Shown: positions 1-8,813 of the stretch, in pieces | Layout: each line of letters opens with the position of its first letter | Numbering within the stretch: position 1 is the stretch's first letter | From: an uncultured Lachnospiraceae bacterium | GTDB lineage: Bacteria; Bacillota; Clostridia; Lachnospirales; Lachnospiraceae | Direction: 5' to 3' | NCBI GenBank assembly: GCA_910577735.1 | Contig: CAJTOO010000018.1 | Location: 1-64,000, forward strand | DNA: 64,000 nt | Made by a program: the position numbers and the translations under genes | The notes under the pieces: model-generated | What the model was told of the DNA's origin: nothing | What the model saw: only the letters and a program-made list of their open reading frames with translations | The model's database searches: none

Positions 1-73
1 TACAGATGGCACCTCAATGGTGTTGCGGTGCATAACAGTTTATAAGTTTAACCTGTGATATCGGGGAAACGTC

Positions 74-102
74 TTGACAATTTCTGCATACTATGCTATA
101 AA
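74..102 (+). promoter_or_regulatory. Sigma-A type promoter of the trpB T-box leader
   Basis: TTGACA at 74-79 and TATAAA at 97-102 are separated by 17 bases. The predicted start near 108 puts the whole T-box leader in the transcript. Confidence 0.75.
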
Positions 103-107
103 GGAAA

Positions 108-379
108 ACAGAAACCGTTGAAGAAGAGTGAGTACTCTAGGTGATTCATAAGAATCCGTTCATTACAGAGAGCCGTCGCAGGTGGAAGACGGTATGGACA
201 GCTTGGAGGAATGGGCTTCGGAGGGCGAGTCGAAGAGAGTAGACGAGACGGAGAGGACACTTCGTTACCAAATCAGGCATATGACAGTATGCAATGAGCG
301 GATACGTGAAGTATCAAGCCGGGTGGCACCGCAGGAGAATGACTCCTGTCCCAGCATTTGGATTGGGACAGGTTTTTTT
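108..379 (+). promoter_or_regulatory. T-box riboswitch leader, probably tRNA-Trp responsive
   Basis: The conserved T-box sequence GGGTGGCACCGCAGG lies at 321-335. It is followed by a terminator hairpin (345-353 pairing with 363-372) and a T-run at 373-379. An AGAGAG-type Stem I motif is near 176-181. The most likely specifier is TGG at 212-214, within GGAATGGGC on the 3' side of Stem I, which fits the tryptophan synthase gene downstream. The T-box and terminator are seen directly. The specifier assignment is inferred without folding. Such leaders bind uncharged tRNA and form an antiterminator when the amino acid is scarce. Confidence 0.88.
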
Positions 380-494
380 GTGCCAAAATTTGGAAAAACA
401 TATTCCAATCCAGACTGTGATAACATAATAACAGTAGAGTCCACATGGACAAAGAGCATGTGGAAGGCGCTAAGGGCGCAGAATGGAGGCCATG

Positions 495-1883
495 ATGAGC
501 GAAACAACCAAAATCCCCTACAAGATCTATCTGGAAGAGAATGAGATGCCCAAAAGTTGGTATAATGTGCGGGCTGATATGAAGAATAAGCCGGCTCCTC
601 TGTTAAATCCGGGAACCTTACAGCCCATCACCTATGATGAGTTAAAGGGTATCTTCTGTGAGGAACTCAGCAGACAGGAACTGGATGACAGCACGGCATA
701 TATTGAGATACCGGAAGAAATCAGGAGTTTCTACAAAATGTACCGTCCTTCCCCGCTGGTACGGGCATATTGTCTGGAAGAGAAACTGCAGACGCCGGCA
801 AAGATTTATTATAAGTTCGAGGGCAATAATACCAGCGGCAGCCATAAACTCAATTCTGCCATTGCACAGGCTTATTATGCAAAGAAGCAGGGCTTGAAGG
901 GCGTGACCACGGAAACGGGAGCGGGTCAGTGGGGAACAGCGCTTTCCATGGCCTGTGCGTATCTTGACCTTGATTGTCAGGTGTATATGGTGAAATGTTC
1001 TTATGAGCAGAAACCATTCCGCCGGGAAGTGATGCGGACCTATGGCGCCCATGTGACACCCTCACCTTCGGATACCACCCAGGTGGGACGCAGGATTCTG
1101 GAGGAGTTTCCGGGCACCACAGGAAGTCTTGGCTGCGCGATCTCAGAGGCAGTGGAGGCCGCGGTATCACAGGAAGGATATCGTTATGTACTGGGTTCTG
1201 TTCTCAACCAGGTACTCCTGCACCAGTCTGTGATTGGTTTGGAAGCCAAGGCAGCCATGGATAAGTATGGTGTGAAGCCGGACATCATCATCGGTTGTGC
1301 CGGCGGCGGTTCCAATCTGGGCGGTCTGATTTCACCCTTTATGGGAGAAAAACTGCGCGGGGAGGCTGATTACCGTTTCATTGCGGTGGAACCGGCATCC
1401 TGTCCGAGTCTTACAAGAGGCAAATATGTCTATGATTTCTGTGATACAGGTAAGGTTTGTCCACTGGCGAAGATGTATACGCTGGGCAGCGGCTTTATCC
1501 CTGCGGCGAACCATGCAGGCGGCCTGCGTTATCATGGCATGAGTTCTGTACTTTCCCAGCTGTATCATGACGGTTATATGGAAGCCACCAGTGTGGAACA
1601 GACTTCGGTATTTGCAGCGGCAGAGGAGTTTGCAAGAGTGGAAGGCATCCTGCCGGCGCCTGAGAGTTCCCATGCAATCCGTGTGGCCATGGATGAGGCC
1701 CTCAAGTGCAAGGAGACAGGCGAGGAAAAGACCATTCTCTTTGGTCTGACGGGAACAGGCTATTTCGATATGGTAGCCTATGAGCGTTATAATAACGGGG
1801 AGATGACGGATTATATCCCTACGGATGAAGAACTGGCCAAAGGTCTGGCAGGAGTTCCGAAGTTTGAAGGAAATGGAATCTAA
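495..1883 (+). CDS. trpB: Tryptophan synthase beta chain, long TrpB2-like form
   Basis: PLP-dependent enzyme that condenses indole with serine to make tryptophan in the cytoplasm. The PLP lysine is in GSHKLNSA (about K118), followed by ETGAGQWG and the phosphate-binding GCAGGGSNLGG loop. At about 460 residues with an N-terminal extension (KPAPLLNPGT) it resembles the long TrpB2 class rather than the roughly 400-residue TrpB1 that pairs with TrpA. No trpA or other trp gene is in the window. The ATGs at 483 and 492 are less likely starts: GGAGG at 485-489 lies inside the longer ORF and is best spaced for ATG 495. Expression should follow tRNA-Trp charging through the T-box. A single gene under its own T-box suggests indole salvage or a supplementary enzyme. 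Confidence 0.9.
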   Translation: MSETTKIPYKIYLEENEMPKSWYNVRADMKNKPAPLLNPGTLQPITYDELKGIFCEELSRQELDDSTAYIEIPEEIRSFYKMYRPSPLVRAYCLEEKLQTPAKIYYKFEGNNTSGSHKLNSAIAQAYYAKKQGLKGVTTETGAGQWGTALSMACAYLDLDCQVYMVKCSYEQKPFRREVMRTYGAHVTPSPSDTTQVGRRILEEFPGTTGSLGCAISEAVEAAVSQEGYRYVLGSVLNQVLLHQSVIGLEAKAAMDKYGVKPDIIIGCAGGGSNLGGLISPFMGEKLRGEADYRFIAVEPASCPSLTRGKYVYDFCDTGKVCPLAKMYTLGSGFIPAANHAGGLRYHGMSSVLSQLYHDGYMEATSVEQTSVFAAAEEFARVEGILPAPESSHAIRVAMDEALKCKETGEEKTILFGLTGTGYFDMVAYERYNNGEMTDYIPTDEELAKGLAGVPKFEGNGI

Positions 1884-1904
1884 GATGCAGGAAGCTTACA
1901 AGAA

Positions 1905-1950
1905 AAGGGTGTTCCCAAAGTCATGAAATGACGGAGGGGCACCCTCTTTC
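1905..1950. terminator. Bidirectional terminator between trpB and the cupin gene
   Basis: AGGGTGTTCCC near 1905-1915 pairs with GGGGCACCCT at 1936-1945 and is followed by CTTTC. It lies between convergent stop codons and can serve both strands. Confidence 0.6.
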
Positions 1951-1953
1951 ATA

Positions 1954-2298
1954 TTATAAGTTCTTTTCATGATCGTAAATAATCAATGCCATAATCTGCA
2001 ATTCCTCCTCATGCAGATTCGCAAGGTTATGTCCTCTGCCGGAGGGCGTGAAAAGGTGCTCGCCTTCTTTGAGGGTCACTGTTCTTTCATGATTGTCATC
2101 AATGGTGGCAGTTCCCTTGAGAACATAATAGTCCTCCCCATCTCCGTCATGTACATGATATCCAACGGAACACCCCTTTTGAAGGGTTATTTTGGCATAG
2201 ACACGGTTCATGCCGTGCATTTCCTCTGCTTCCAGAATATGGTCGAAGTGTACCGTGCCTTCTCCGCCTAAGAAATTGGTCTGGTCTATACTTTTCAT
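1954..2298 (-). CDS. Small single-domain cupin protein
   Basis: About 114 residues forming one conserved beta-barrel. The cupin motif 1 is visible as GYHVHDGDGEDYYVLKG, with two His and a Glu as likely metal ligands, and motif 2 as HLFTPSGRGHNLAN. Small cupins of this kind often bind a divalent metal and act as isomerases, dioxygenases or sugar-binding proteins; the substrate here cannot be told. The TTG at 2304 is in frame, but GAGGAGAA is better spaced for the ATG at 2298. It is a single gene convergent with trpB and divergent from the histidine kinase gene. Confidence 0.85.
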   Translation of the reverse strand: MKSIDQTNFLGGEGTVHFDHILEAEEMHGMNRVYAKITLQKGCSVGYHVHDGDGEDYYVLKGTATIDDNHERTVTLKEGEHLFTPSGRGHNLANLHEEELQIMALIIYDHEKNL

Positions 2299-2393
2299 GG
2301 TCAATTCTCCTCTCGAGATTCTTAGTATATTACGAAATCTTAACCTTCATTTTAACATATTATTTCCCCATTTTGAAGTACAGCATCTTATAA

Positions 2394-2423
2394 TTGTCAG
2401 GTACTCAGATGCTGTGTTATACT
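2394..2423 (+). promoter_or_regulatory. Candidate promoter of the YesM/YesN-type regulatory operon
   Basis: TTGTCA at 2394-2399 and TATACT at 2418-2423 with an 18-base spacer, about 140 bases before the kinase start. Imperfect repeats of CAGATGCTG/CAGCATCT/GCTGATG surround it and could be regulator sites. Confidence 0.45.
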
Positions 2424-2565
2424 GGACGCAATGTCAGCATCTAGCGTCTCAAGAATTATTTCGTAATCCTTGCTGATGCCGCCTTGGATGACAGTTTCTT
2501 TGGTTTTTATTCCATGGAGGCTGAAAATATATGGATCGCGTTTACGGGAAAGGGGTATATGGCCC

Positions 2566-4359
2566 ATGAAAATGAGAAGAAAGATACTGCTGCTGTGTCT
2601 GGGGAGTACATTGGGTGCGCTGATATTGCAGACGCTGTTGTTTCAGAGAGTCTCCGGGACAATGATTTATAACCAGTCAAAGGCAGAAAACTATAATCTG
2701 CTCCAGAATATGCAGAATGAGATTTATACGTTTGTAAAAAATATTGAGAGCAGCCTGATAGATATTTACAATGAGAAGGAATTTATGCAGGAGTTAAAAA
2801 GCGATGGGGACATTGAAACACTGCGAAAGAATAATTACAGGCTGGCTTACCGCAAAGCGGTGGAAGAATTTGAGACTTCGGATGGTGTGGTAGCTTTTTA
2901 TATTTACAATATAGACCATCAGATTGTCAGTACATACAGGCGTGCCGTCACACCAAAACATAATTATCCGAAAAACATTTATGAAGACAGTGATATGACT
3001 AATGCGGATAAAGTAAAGGAATACGTGGCATCGGATCAGAAAAATATGTTCGTATCCAGTTACTATAATCCTTATCGGGAAACCAATCTTGTGAGATTTG
3101 TCCTGAAAATATATGACAATGTAAACACCAGTGATAAAATCGGTTATGTGGTATGTGATATCGACAGTAATGTACTGACGAAGATTATGGATAAGTACAG
3201 CACCCACCGGGAGGGATATATGTGGCTTCAGCCGTCGGGAGACCGGGTGATTGTGGAGACCGGGAATCTGGAAGAGAGCAATCAGGAATATTACGAGGAA
3301 GTAAGTAAACGTATCAGGGAGAACAATACAGAGCAGATTGCGGATGCATCAGCAGGGAATCGTGTTTTGTTCCAGGTGCCTCAGGAGAAATATAACATCG
3401 GAGCGTATTCCATCATGCCGCAGGATATTCTGGAACAGAATCAGAAAGCACTGCTGCAGAATATTATTTTGATCGGTACTATGATGTGTATCATTTTGTC
3501 AGTCGTGACAATCTTTGTGTCGAGCACACTGACGAAGCCGCTGGAAGAATTGACGGGAACGATCACACAGATTCGGGAAGGAGATACCAAGAAGCGGGTA
3601 GATTATCTTAAAGATAATGAGATCGGAAGGCTGGGCAGGGAGTTCAACGAAATGCTGGATGAGATTGAGCGCCTCATTGGTCATGAGTATGAAACGAAGC
3701 TTTTGTTGAATAAGGCGGAATATAAGGCTCTGCAAGCGCAGATTAATCCACATTTTCTGTATAATACGCTGGATACGATGAGCAGCATTGCCAGTATCCA
3801 GAATTGCGTGATCGTCAGTAATTTGTGTCAGTCGCTTTCCAATATTTTCCGGTATAGTCTGGATATGCGTCATCCTTATTCTACAGTGGCAAAGGAGATC
3901 GTGCATCTTAAGAATTATATTTATGTGATGAATGTCAGAATGCGGGAGGATATCAAATATTATTTTGACATTGCGGATGATATGCTGCAAAATTCCATTC
4001 CCAGGATTTCGATTCAGCCGTTGGTAGAGAATGCCATCAATCATGGATTAAAGAACAAACGAGGGGAAAAGAGCATCCATGTCAAAGTGTTTGGTGAGAA
4101 TCAGATTCTCAATATTACGGTGACGGATAATGGTGTGGGGATGGCGGCAGAGGAAATCAACAGGCGGCTTCGGGAAAACAGACAAGAGCAGGTGGAAAGC
4201 GGCACATCCATTGGTCTTGTCAATATCAATGCGAGAATGAAGATGCTCTATGGGGAAGAGTATGGGCTGACAGTCGAAAGTGATGGAGCGAGTGGTACGA
4301 GCGTTATCCTGAGAATACCCTGTGTCAGGATGGAGGAGGCAGAAACATGGCTGAAATAA
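2566..4359 (+). CDS. YesM-family sensor histidine kinase (sugar two-component system)
   Basis: Membrane sensor kinase of the LytS/YesM type. TM1 is at about residues 6-28, then an extracytoplasmic sensory region of about 270 residues, TM2 at about 299-320, a HAMP linker, and the His_kinase motif QINPHFLYN with phosphorylated His about residue 396. The ATPase motifs ENAINHG, DNGVGM and GTSIGLVN follow. An in-frame extension back to 2470 lacks a plausible start. The chosen ATG 2566 follows GAAAGGGG at 2548-2555; ATG 2572 is also possible. The stop overlaps the response regulator start by 13 bases, so the two are co-translated. It probably senses the sugar imported by the neighbouring ABC transporter, perhaps through a binding protein. 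Confidence 0.92.
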   Translation: MKMRRKILLLCLGSTLGALILQTLLFQRVSGTMIYNQSKAENYNLLQNMQNEIYTFVKNIESSLIDIYNEKEFMQELKSDGDIETLRKNNYRLAYRKAVEEFETSDGVVAFYIYNIDHQIVSTYRRAVTPKHNYPKNIYEDSDMTNADKVKEYVASDQKNMFVSSYYNPYRETNLVRFVLKIYDNVNTSDKIGYVVCDIDSNVLTKIMDKYSTHREGYMWLQPSGDRVIVETGNLEESNQEYYEEVSKRIRENNTEQIADASAGNRVLFQVPQEKYNIGAYSIMPQDILEQNQKALLQNIILIGTMMCIILSVVTIFVSSTLTKPLEELTGTITQIREGDTKKRVDYLKDNEIGRLGREFNEMLDEIERLIGHEYETKLLLNKAEYKALQAQINPHFLYNTLDTMSSIASIQNCVIVSNLCQSLSNIFRYSLDMRHPYSTVAKEIVHLKNYIYVMNVRMREDIKYYFDIADDMLQNSIPRISIQPLVENAINHGLKNKRGEKSIHVKVFGENQILNITVTDNGVGMAAEEINRRLRENRQEQVESGTSIGLVNINARMKMLYGEEYGLTVESDGASGTSVILRIPCVRMEEAETWLK

Positions 4360-5957
4360 GCTATAAAGTGTTAGTTGCGGATGATGAATACTGGACAAGG
4401 GAAAAAATCCGCAATATGCTCAACTGGCAAGAATACCATATGGAATTTCTGGAACCGGCACAGGATGGAGAGGAAGTGCTTGCCAGGATGGAGTCAGACA
4501 GCCCTGATATCCTGATAACGGACATTAACATGCCTTTTGTCAATGGCGTGGAACTGGTGGAGCAGGTGAAGGAAAAGTATGAGGATGTGGTCATCTTTGT
4601 CATCAGCGGTTATGATGATTTTGAGTATGTGAAAAGAACTCTTGTGGCAGGAGCCATTAATTATCTGTTAAAGCCGGTAACAAAGATCGATCTGGTAAAT
4701 GCTCTGTCAAAGGCATTAGAGATCATCAGCAGGCAAAAAGAGAATAAGAATCTGATTTTAAAGGCGGCGTCTCTGATACAGGACAGTGAATTGAGTATTC
4801 TTTTAGAGAGAGAGGAGCCAGCCTTTGTGCCCTCAATTACCATGAACGGCAATATGGATTTTGCCGGGTGCAGTCTTATGCTGATTAAGATTCATGACAT
4901 GAAAGCGATGATGAAGGAATATCAGTATGACAGAAATTATCTGTCCTATACGCTGAAGAAAAAAATCCGGGATGTGATGGACATGGACAACCTCTTGATC
5001 TTTAATTATCTTTACAGATCCAATGAGTTTGTCATCATCACAGAATCCGAAAATGAGGAACAAAAGAAGATGGCGGTCAAGATTCTCGGGATATTTCGGG
5101 AAATGACAGACAGTCCGGTCAGTATCATAGTCAGTGAACATTCCTATTCTATGGAGAGTATACATTCTGCCTATACCCAGTGCATCTCCATGCTGATGAC
5201 GAGAAAGTACAAAAAGGAGAGCGCCATTCTTTTTAGCAGGAAGCAGGATGAGAGTGTTCACAGGAAACTGGAAGAGGTTATTTCCGAGGAAATGGAGAAT
5301 AAGTTAAAGAGTCTGTTAAAGACCGGAAATGCGGCAGGTATCCGGCAGACGGTTTTTGAGACGCTGGGTATTCGGCATAGCGAGAAAGAGGAATGGGAAT
5401 ATATCAGGGTAAAACAGATGGTGAGGAGGGTCTGCAATCTTTTCATGGACTATCAGACCAGACAGAATGTGACCAAAGACATCATAGATTTGGAAAATAT
5501 GATGGAAATGGCAGATAAGACCATAGAGAGTCTGGATGTGGAGAAACTGTGCGGCGTGTTGGAGGAAGTGATACAGTCCATTGTGAATATGCCTGGAGAG
5601 GAGGCTGGCGGCAGTATCAGAGAGATGGTCAGGGAATCGGTGGCGTATATTGACGCTAATTTTTTTGAAGAGTTGTCTCTGGCATCTTTGTCGGAGCGCT
5701 TTGGCGTGGAGAGTTCCTATTATTCCAGAATATTCAGACAGGAGACAGGCAAAAATCTCATGCTTTATATTGCAGAGAAAAGAGTCTGCAAGGCGAAGGA
5801 ATACATGCAGGACGCAACGATCAATCTGGCAGAAGTGGCATTTATGGTCGGGTATGATGATTATACATATTTTAATCGGGTATTTCGAAAAATGACGGGG
5901 ATAAGTCCCCGTGATTATAGAAATTCCGTGACAGAAAGCAGGGCGTATGAAAAGTAA
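4347..5957 (+). CDS. YesN-family response regulator with AraC DNA-binding domain
   Basis: The N-terminal receiver domain has the DDE acid pocket near residues 10-12, the phospho-acceptor in DILITDINMP (about D59) and the conserved lysine in LLKPV. A long central region of about 300 residues follows, then a C-terminal AraC-type double helix-turn-helix (about 430-530) with the signature GYDDYTYFNRVFRKMTGISPRDYR. AGGAGG sits 7 bases before the ATG, inside the end of the kinase gene. It should be phosphorylated by that kinase and activate the downstream transporter and alpha-galactosidase genes. Its stop overlaps the next gene by 11 bases. Confidence 0.93.
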   Translation: MAEISYKVLVADDEYWTREKIRNMLNWQEYHMEFLEPAQDGEEVLARMESDSPDILITDINMPFVNGVELVEQVKEKYEDVVIFVISGYDDFEYVKRTLVAGAINYLLKPVTKIDLVNALSKALEIISRQKENKNLILKAASLIQDSELSILLEREEPAFVPSITMNGNMDFAGCSLMLIKIHDMKAMMKEYQYDRNYLSYTLKKKIRDVMDMDNLLIFNYLYRSNEFVIITESENEEQKKMAVKILGIFREMTDSPVSIIVSEHSYSMESIHSAYTQCISMLMTRKYKKESAILFSRKQDESVHRKLEEVISEEMENKLKSLLKTGNAAGIRQTVFETLGIRHSEKEEWEYIRVKQMVRRVCNLFMDYQTRQNVTKDIIDLENMMEMADKTIESLDVEKLCGVLEEVIQSIVNMPGEEAGGSIREMVRESVAYIDANFFEELSLASLSERFGVESSYYSRIFRQETGKNLMLYIAEKRVCKAKEYMQDATINLAEVAFMVGYDDYTYFNRVFRKMTGISPRDYRNSVTESRAYEK

Positions 5958-7248
5958 GAAGAGCAGTTTAGGATTGCTGATTGTCTGTGCAACGGTGTTG
6001 GCAGTTTTTGTCTGCGGACAGGCCGTATTCGAAAAAAGTATTACAGAAGAATCTTATCTGTATGGGGATACGAGGACAGTGATTACGGTGTTGGCCGGGC
6101 AGTCAACCTCGGATGCCGGTGTGGAAGATATGATTGATGAGATGGCAGCCGAAAAGTTTCCGGAGATCAAGCTGGAGTGGGAATGTGTAGACTGGGGTGA
6201 GAATTTCTCGCCGCAAATGCGCGGACGGCTGGCAGCAGGTGATGCACCGGATATCATTATAGGAAAGGTACAGGATGTCTGTACTTATGCAGAGAGTGGA
6301 AACCTGGCACCGCTGCAGGTGCAGGGAATAGAGAGCATAGATGAGGAAGTGCTTGATTTTGTTACCATAGATGGCAGTGTGTATGGGCTTCCTTACAATG
6401 CCTGGTATCAGGGTGTGATTTACAACAGAGGGATTTTTGAACAATATCATTTGGAAGTTCCTAAGACGATGAAGGAATTGGAAGAAGTGGTGGAGGTTTT
6501 TGAGGCCAATGGAGTGACGCCTTTTGCGGCACACTTTCAGGAAAACTGGAAGGTTGCCAATATGACAATGCAGTTTATGATCAACGATGTTTTCAGGCAG
6601 CAGCCGGACTGGGGTGCACGGTTTGGCAGAGGGGAAGTCAGCTTTCAAAATAACCCGGAGGTGATTCACTGCATCCAGCAGAACCAATATATATTGGAGC
6701 ATTCATGGGCAGATGCGCTCACGATTGAACAGTATGAGAGCGACAGAAGATTTGCGGAAGGAGAGGCGGCCATGTATCTGGCCGGATCCTGGTCGCTACA
6801 GAATATTGGAGAATATGATACATCTGTGCACTATGGAATATTTCCGTATCCGAATCATAACGGAGATGCCGGATTGATTAAAGAAACCAATATGACATTT
6901 ATGGTCAGCCGGACTTCGGAGCATCAGAAGATCATCAATGAACTTTTTGGAGAACTGATACAAAATAAGAAGGTCATGAGAGAAATCCTGGGATTTACGC
7001 AGACTTACCCGGTGGTTTCGGGTTTGGACATGTTCTATGAGGACGGTGTGGAGCGGGATATAGCGAGTTATGCAGAAGAGGGAAAAATTGTTGATGCCTT
7101 TATTGGCAACAGTCAGCTGAGATGGGATTTTCAAAGCCAGCTTGCAGATGAGACGGAGAAGTGGCTCAGAGGAGAGGCGGGTTTGGAGGATGTTCTGAAA
7201 AGTGCAGATGAGAATCGGGAAGAAAGCAGCAGCATTATTTCAAAATAA
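5947..7248 (+). CDS. Solute-binding protein coupled to the two-component system (possible sensor SBP)
   Basis: Extracytoplasmic sugar-binding protein of ABC family 1 (433 residues). The N-terminal hydrophobic segment (about 8-27) is a signal or membrane anchor. Its only cysteine context, VFVCGQ, is a poor lipobox, unlike the next gene. It aligns along its whole length with the SBP at 7341-8699: shared blocks include VLAGQST-DAG, EWECVDWG, PDI-IGK-QDV, YGL-YNA-YQGV-YN and GEAAM--SGSWS-QN. It starts inside the regulator gene, so it belongs to the kinase/regulator transcript and not to the permease unit. By analogy with systems in which a binding protein presents sugar to a LytS/YesM kinase (XylFII-LytS), it may be a sensor. 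That role is inference; the family call is secure. Confidence 0.88.
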   Translation: MKSKKSSLGLLIVCATVLAVFVCGQAVFEKSITEESYLYGDTRTVITVLAGQSTSDAGVEDMIDEMAAEKFPEIKLEWECVDWGENFSPQMRGRLAAGDAPDIIIGKVQDVCTYAESGNLAPLQVQGIESIDEEVLDFVTIDGSVYGLPYNAWYQGVIYNRGIFEQYHLEVPKTMKELEEVVEVFEANGVTPFAAHFQENWKVANMTMQFMINDVFRQQPDWGARFGRGEVSFQNNPEVIHCIQQNQYILEHSWADALTIEQYESDRRFAEGEAAMYLAGSWSLQNIGEYDTSVHYGIFPYPNHNGDAGLIKETNMTFMVSRTSEHQKIINELFGELIQNKKVMREILGFTQTYPVVSGLDMFYEDGVERDIASYAEEGKIVDAFIGNSQLRWDFQSQLADETEKWLRGEAGLEDVLKSADENREESSSIISK

Positions 7249-7268
7249 TGCAACTGCTTTTTTCAATT

Positions 7269-7296
7269 TTGTCCTATTTCCTCAGGACGGTAAAAT
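7269..7296 (+). promoter_or_regulatory. Candidate promoter of the transporter operon
   Basis: TTGTCC at 7269-7274 and TAAAAT at 7291-7296 have a 16-base spacer that contains the inverted repeat GTCCT...AGGAC (7271-7288), a possible regulator site. It lies 45 bases before the SBP gene. Boxes are non-consensus. Confidence 0.3.
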
Positions 7297-7340
7297 AGTA
7301 CACTCAGATTGTAACCAAAAATACCGTATGGAGGGTAACT

Positions 7341-8699
7341 ATGAAAAAGAGATTATTAAGTGTAGTTCTAAGTACAGCAATGATTGCAAGCGTATTAAGC
7401 GGCTGCGGCAGTTCGGGCGAGACACAGGCACCGGCTGACACCCAGGAAAGTGCTCCTGCGCAGAGTGAAGAGAGTGCTCCGGCGGCAGCTGAGGATGCGG
7501 ACAAGGAGCCGGCAGCAGAAGCATCTGATGAGGAAGTGACATTGACCGTGTTAGCAGGACAGTCTACCACAGATGCCGGTATTGAGGATATGATTGATGA
7601 GGCGCTGGCAGAGAAATACCCCAACATTACGCTGGAATGGGAGTGTGTGGACTGGGGAAATGATTTCCAGCCGAAAATGCAGCAGTATATGCAGTCCGGG
7701 CTTCCTGATATCATGATCGGCAAGGCGCAGGATGTGGCAACTTATGCGCCGCAGGGGATTCTGGGAGAAATTGACAGCACTTATCTGGACAGGGTTCTGG
7801 ATGCGGCCAGCGCCAATGTGACCATTGATGGCAAGACATACGGACTGGTATACAATGCATTGTATCAGGGTGTATATTACAACAAGGATATGTTTGCAGA
7901 AAATGGATGGGAGATTCCCAAGACGATGGATGATTTACAGGCCATCATTGATGACTGTAATGCCAAAGGCATCATACCCTTTGCAAGCCATATGGTGGAT
8001 ACCTGGTCAATTGGAAATGTGACGATGCAGTTTGCCATGAATGATGTGTTCAACAATGATCCTACTTGGGGAGATAAGTTCAGGGCCGGTGAAGTTTCCT
8101 TCAGCGACAGCAAGGAGTTCCAGACAGCTTATGAATATAACAAGCTGATTTTTGATAATACCTATCCGGAGACCTTTTCCACAGAGCAGACCGATTGTGA
8201 TGCGAGAATGGTTCTTGGGGAAGCGGCTATGAAGGTATCGGGTTCCTGGTCTATCCAGAATTTCCTGGATATCGATGAAAATTTCAATTTTGGAATATTC
8301 CCGTTCCCGAACCAGACAGGTGATTCCAAGTTGATCTTTGAGCCAAACATTACCATTATGACAAGTGCTTCCAGCGAGCATCAGGATGCAATCAACTGTG
8401 TTCTGGATGTGCTTACAGGAGACAAAGACCTTGCAGTGGAGATTTATGATTATACAAAGACAGCGGCTATGTTAAAGGATGTAACACCTACCTTTGCAAA
8501 TCCCAGCCAGGCTGATATCGATCAATATGCTGCGGACGGTATGATTGTGGATGTAACACTTGGCAACAACCAGCTTGTATGGGGCGGCTTCCAGGAGGAA
8601 AACGCAAAAGACATTGCGGCATGGCTCCAGGGTGATGCCACATTTGAAGATGCTCTTAAGGCATCCGATGGCAGAGTCGATGCAAGCAGCGCAAATTAA
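7341..8699 (+). CDS. ABC sugar transporter solute-binding lipoprotein
   Basis: Binding protein for the two permeases that follow. It has a classical lipoprotein signal, with a charged start, a hydrophobic core and the lipobox SVLSGCG (Cys about residue 22). An Ala/Glu-rich linker of about 35 residues precedes the binding domain. It is a full-length paralogue of the protein at 5947-7248. GGAGGG lies just before the ATG. No ATPase gene follows; transporters of this class often use a shared MsmK/UgpC-type ATPase encoded elsewhere. Next to a GH36 alpha-galactosidase, its likely ligand is an alpha-galactoside such as a raffinose-type sugar, but the ligand is inferred. Confidence 0.93.
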   Translation: MKKRLLSVVLSTAMIASVLSGCGSSGETQAPADTQESAPAQSEESAPAAAEDADKEPAAEASDEEVTLTVLAGQSTTDAGIEDMIDEALAEKYPNITLEWECVDWGNDFQPKMQQYMQSGLPDIMIGKAQDVATYAPQGILGEIDSTYLDRVLDAASANVTIDGKTYGLVYNALYQGVYYNKDMFAENGWEIPKTMDDLQAIIDDCNAKGIIPFASHMVDTWSIGNVTMQFAMNDVFNNDPTWGDKFRAGEVSFSDSKEFQTAYEYNKLIFDNTYPETFSTEQTDCDARMVLGEAAMKVSGSWSIQNFLDIDENFNFGIFPFPNQTGDSKLIFEPNITIMTSASSEHQDAINCVLDVLTGDKDLAVEIYDYTKTAAMLKDVTPTFANPSQADIDQYAADGMIVDVTLGNNQLVWGGFQEENAKDIAAWLQGDATFEDALKASDGRVDASSAN

Positions 8700-8732
8700 A
8701 GTTTATCGAGGCAATTTGTAAGTAAGAACATA

Positions 8733-8766
8733 GAGGCTGTTACGGCATGTGACAGCCTCATTCTAT
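8733..8766 (+). terminator. Hairpin between SBP and permease genes (partial terminator or mRNA stabiliser)
   Basis: GAGGCTGTTAC and GTGACAGCCTC (8733-8759) form a stable stem, followed only by a weak T-rich tail. Partial termination or 3' protection here would raise binding protein over permease. Confidence 0.55.
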
Positions 8767-8813
8767 TATAGACTGCACGATGCGCGAATTTAGGAAAGGG
8801 GTATGGCACTTAT

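Noticed and set aside
182..544. 120-codon ORF on the plus strand before trpB
   Set aside because: It lies across the T-box stems, antiterminator and terminator, all of which explain the sequence; the protein resembles nothing and has no ribosome site.
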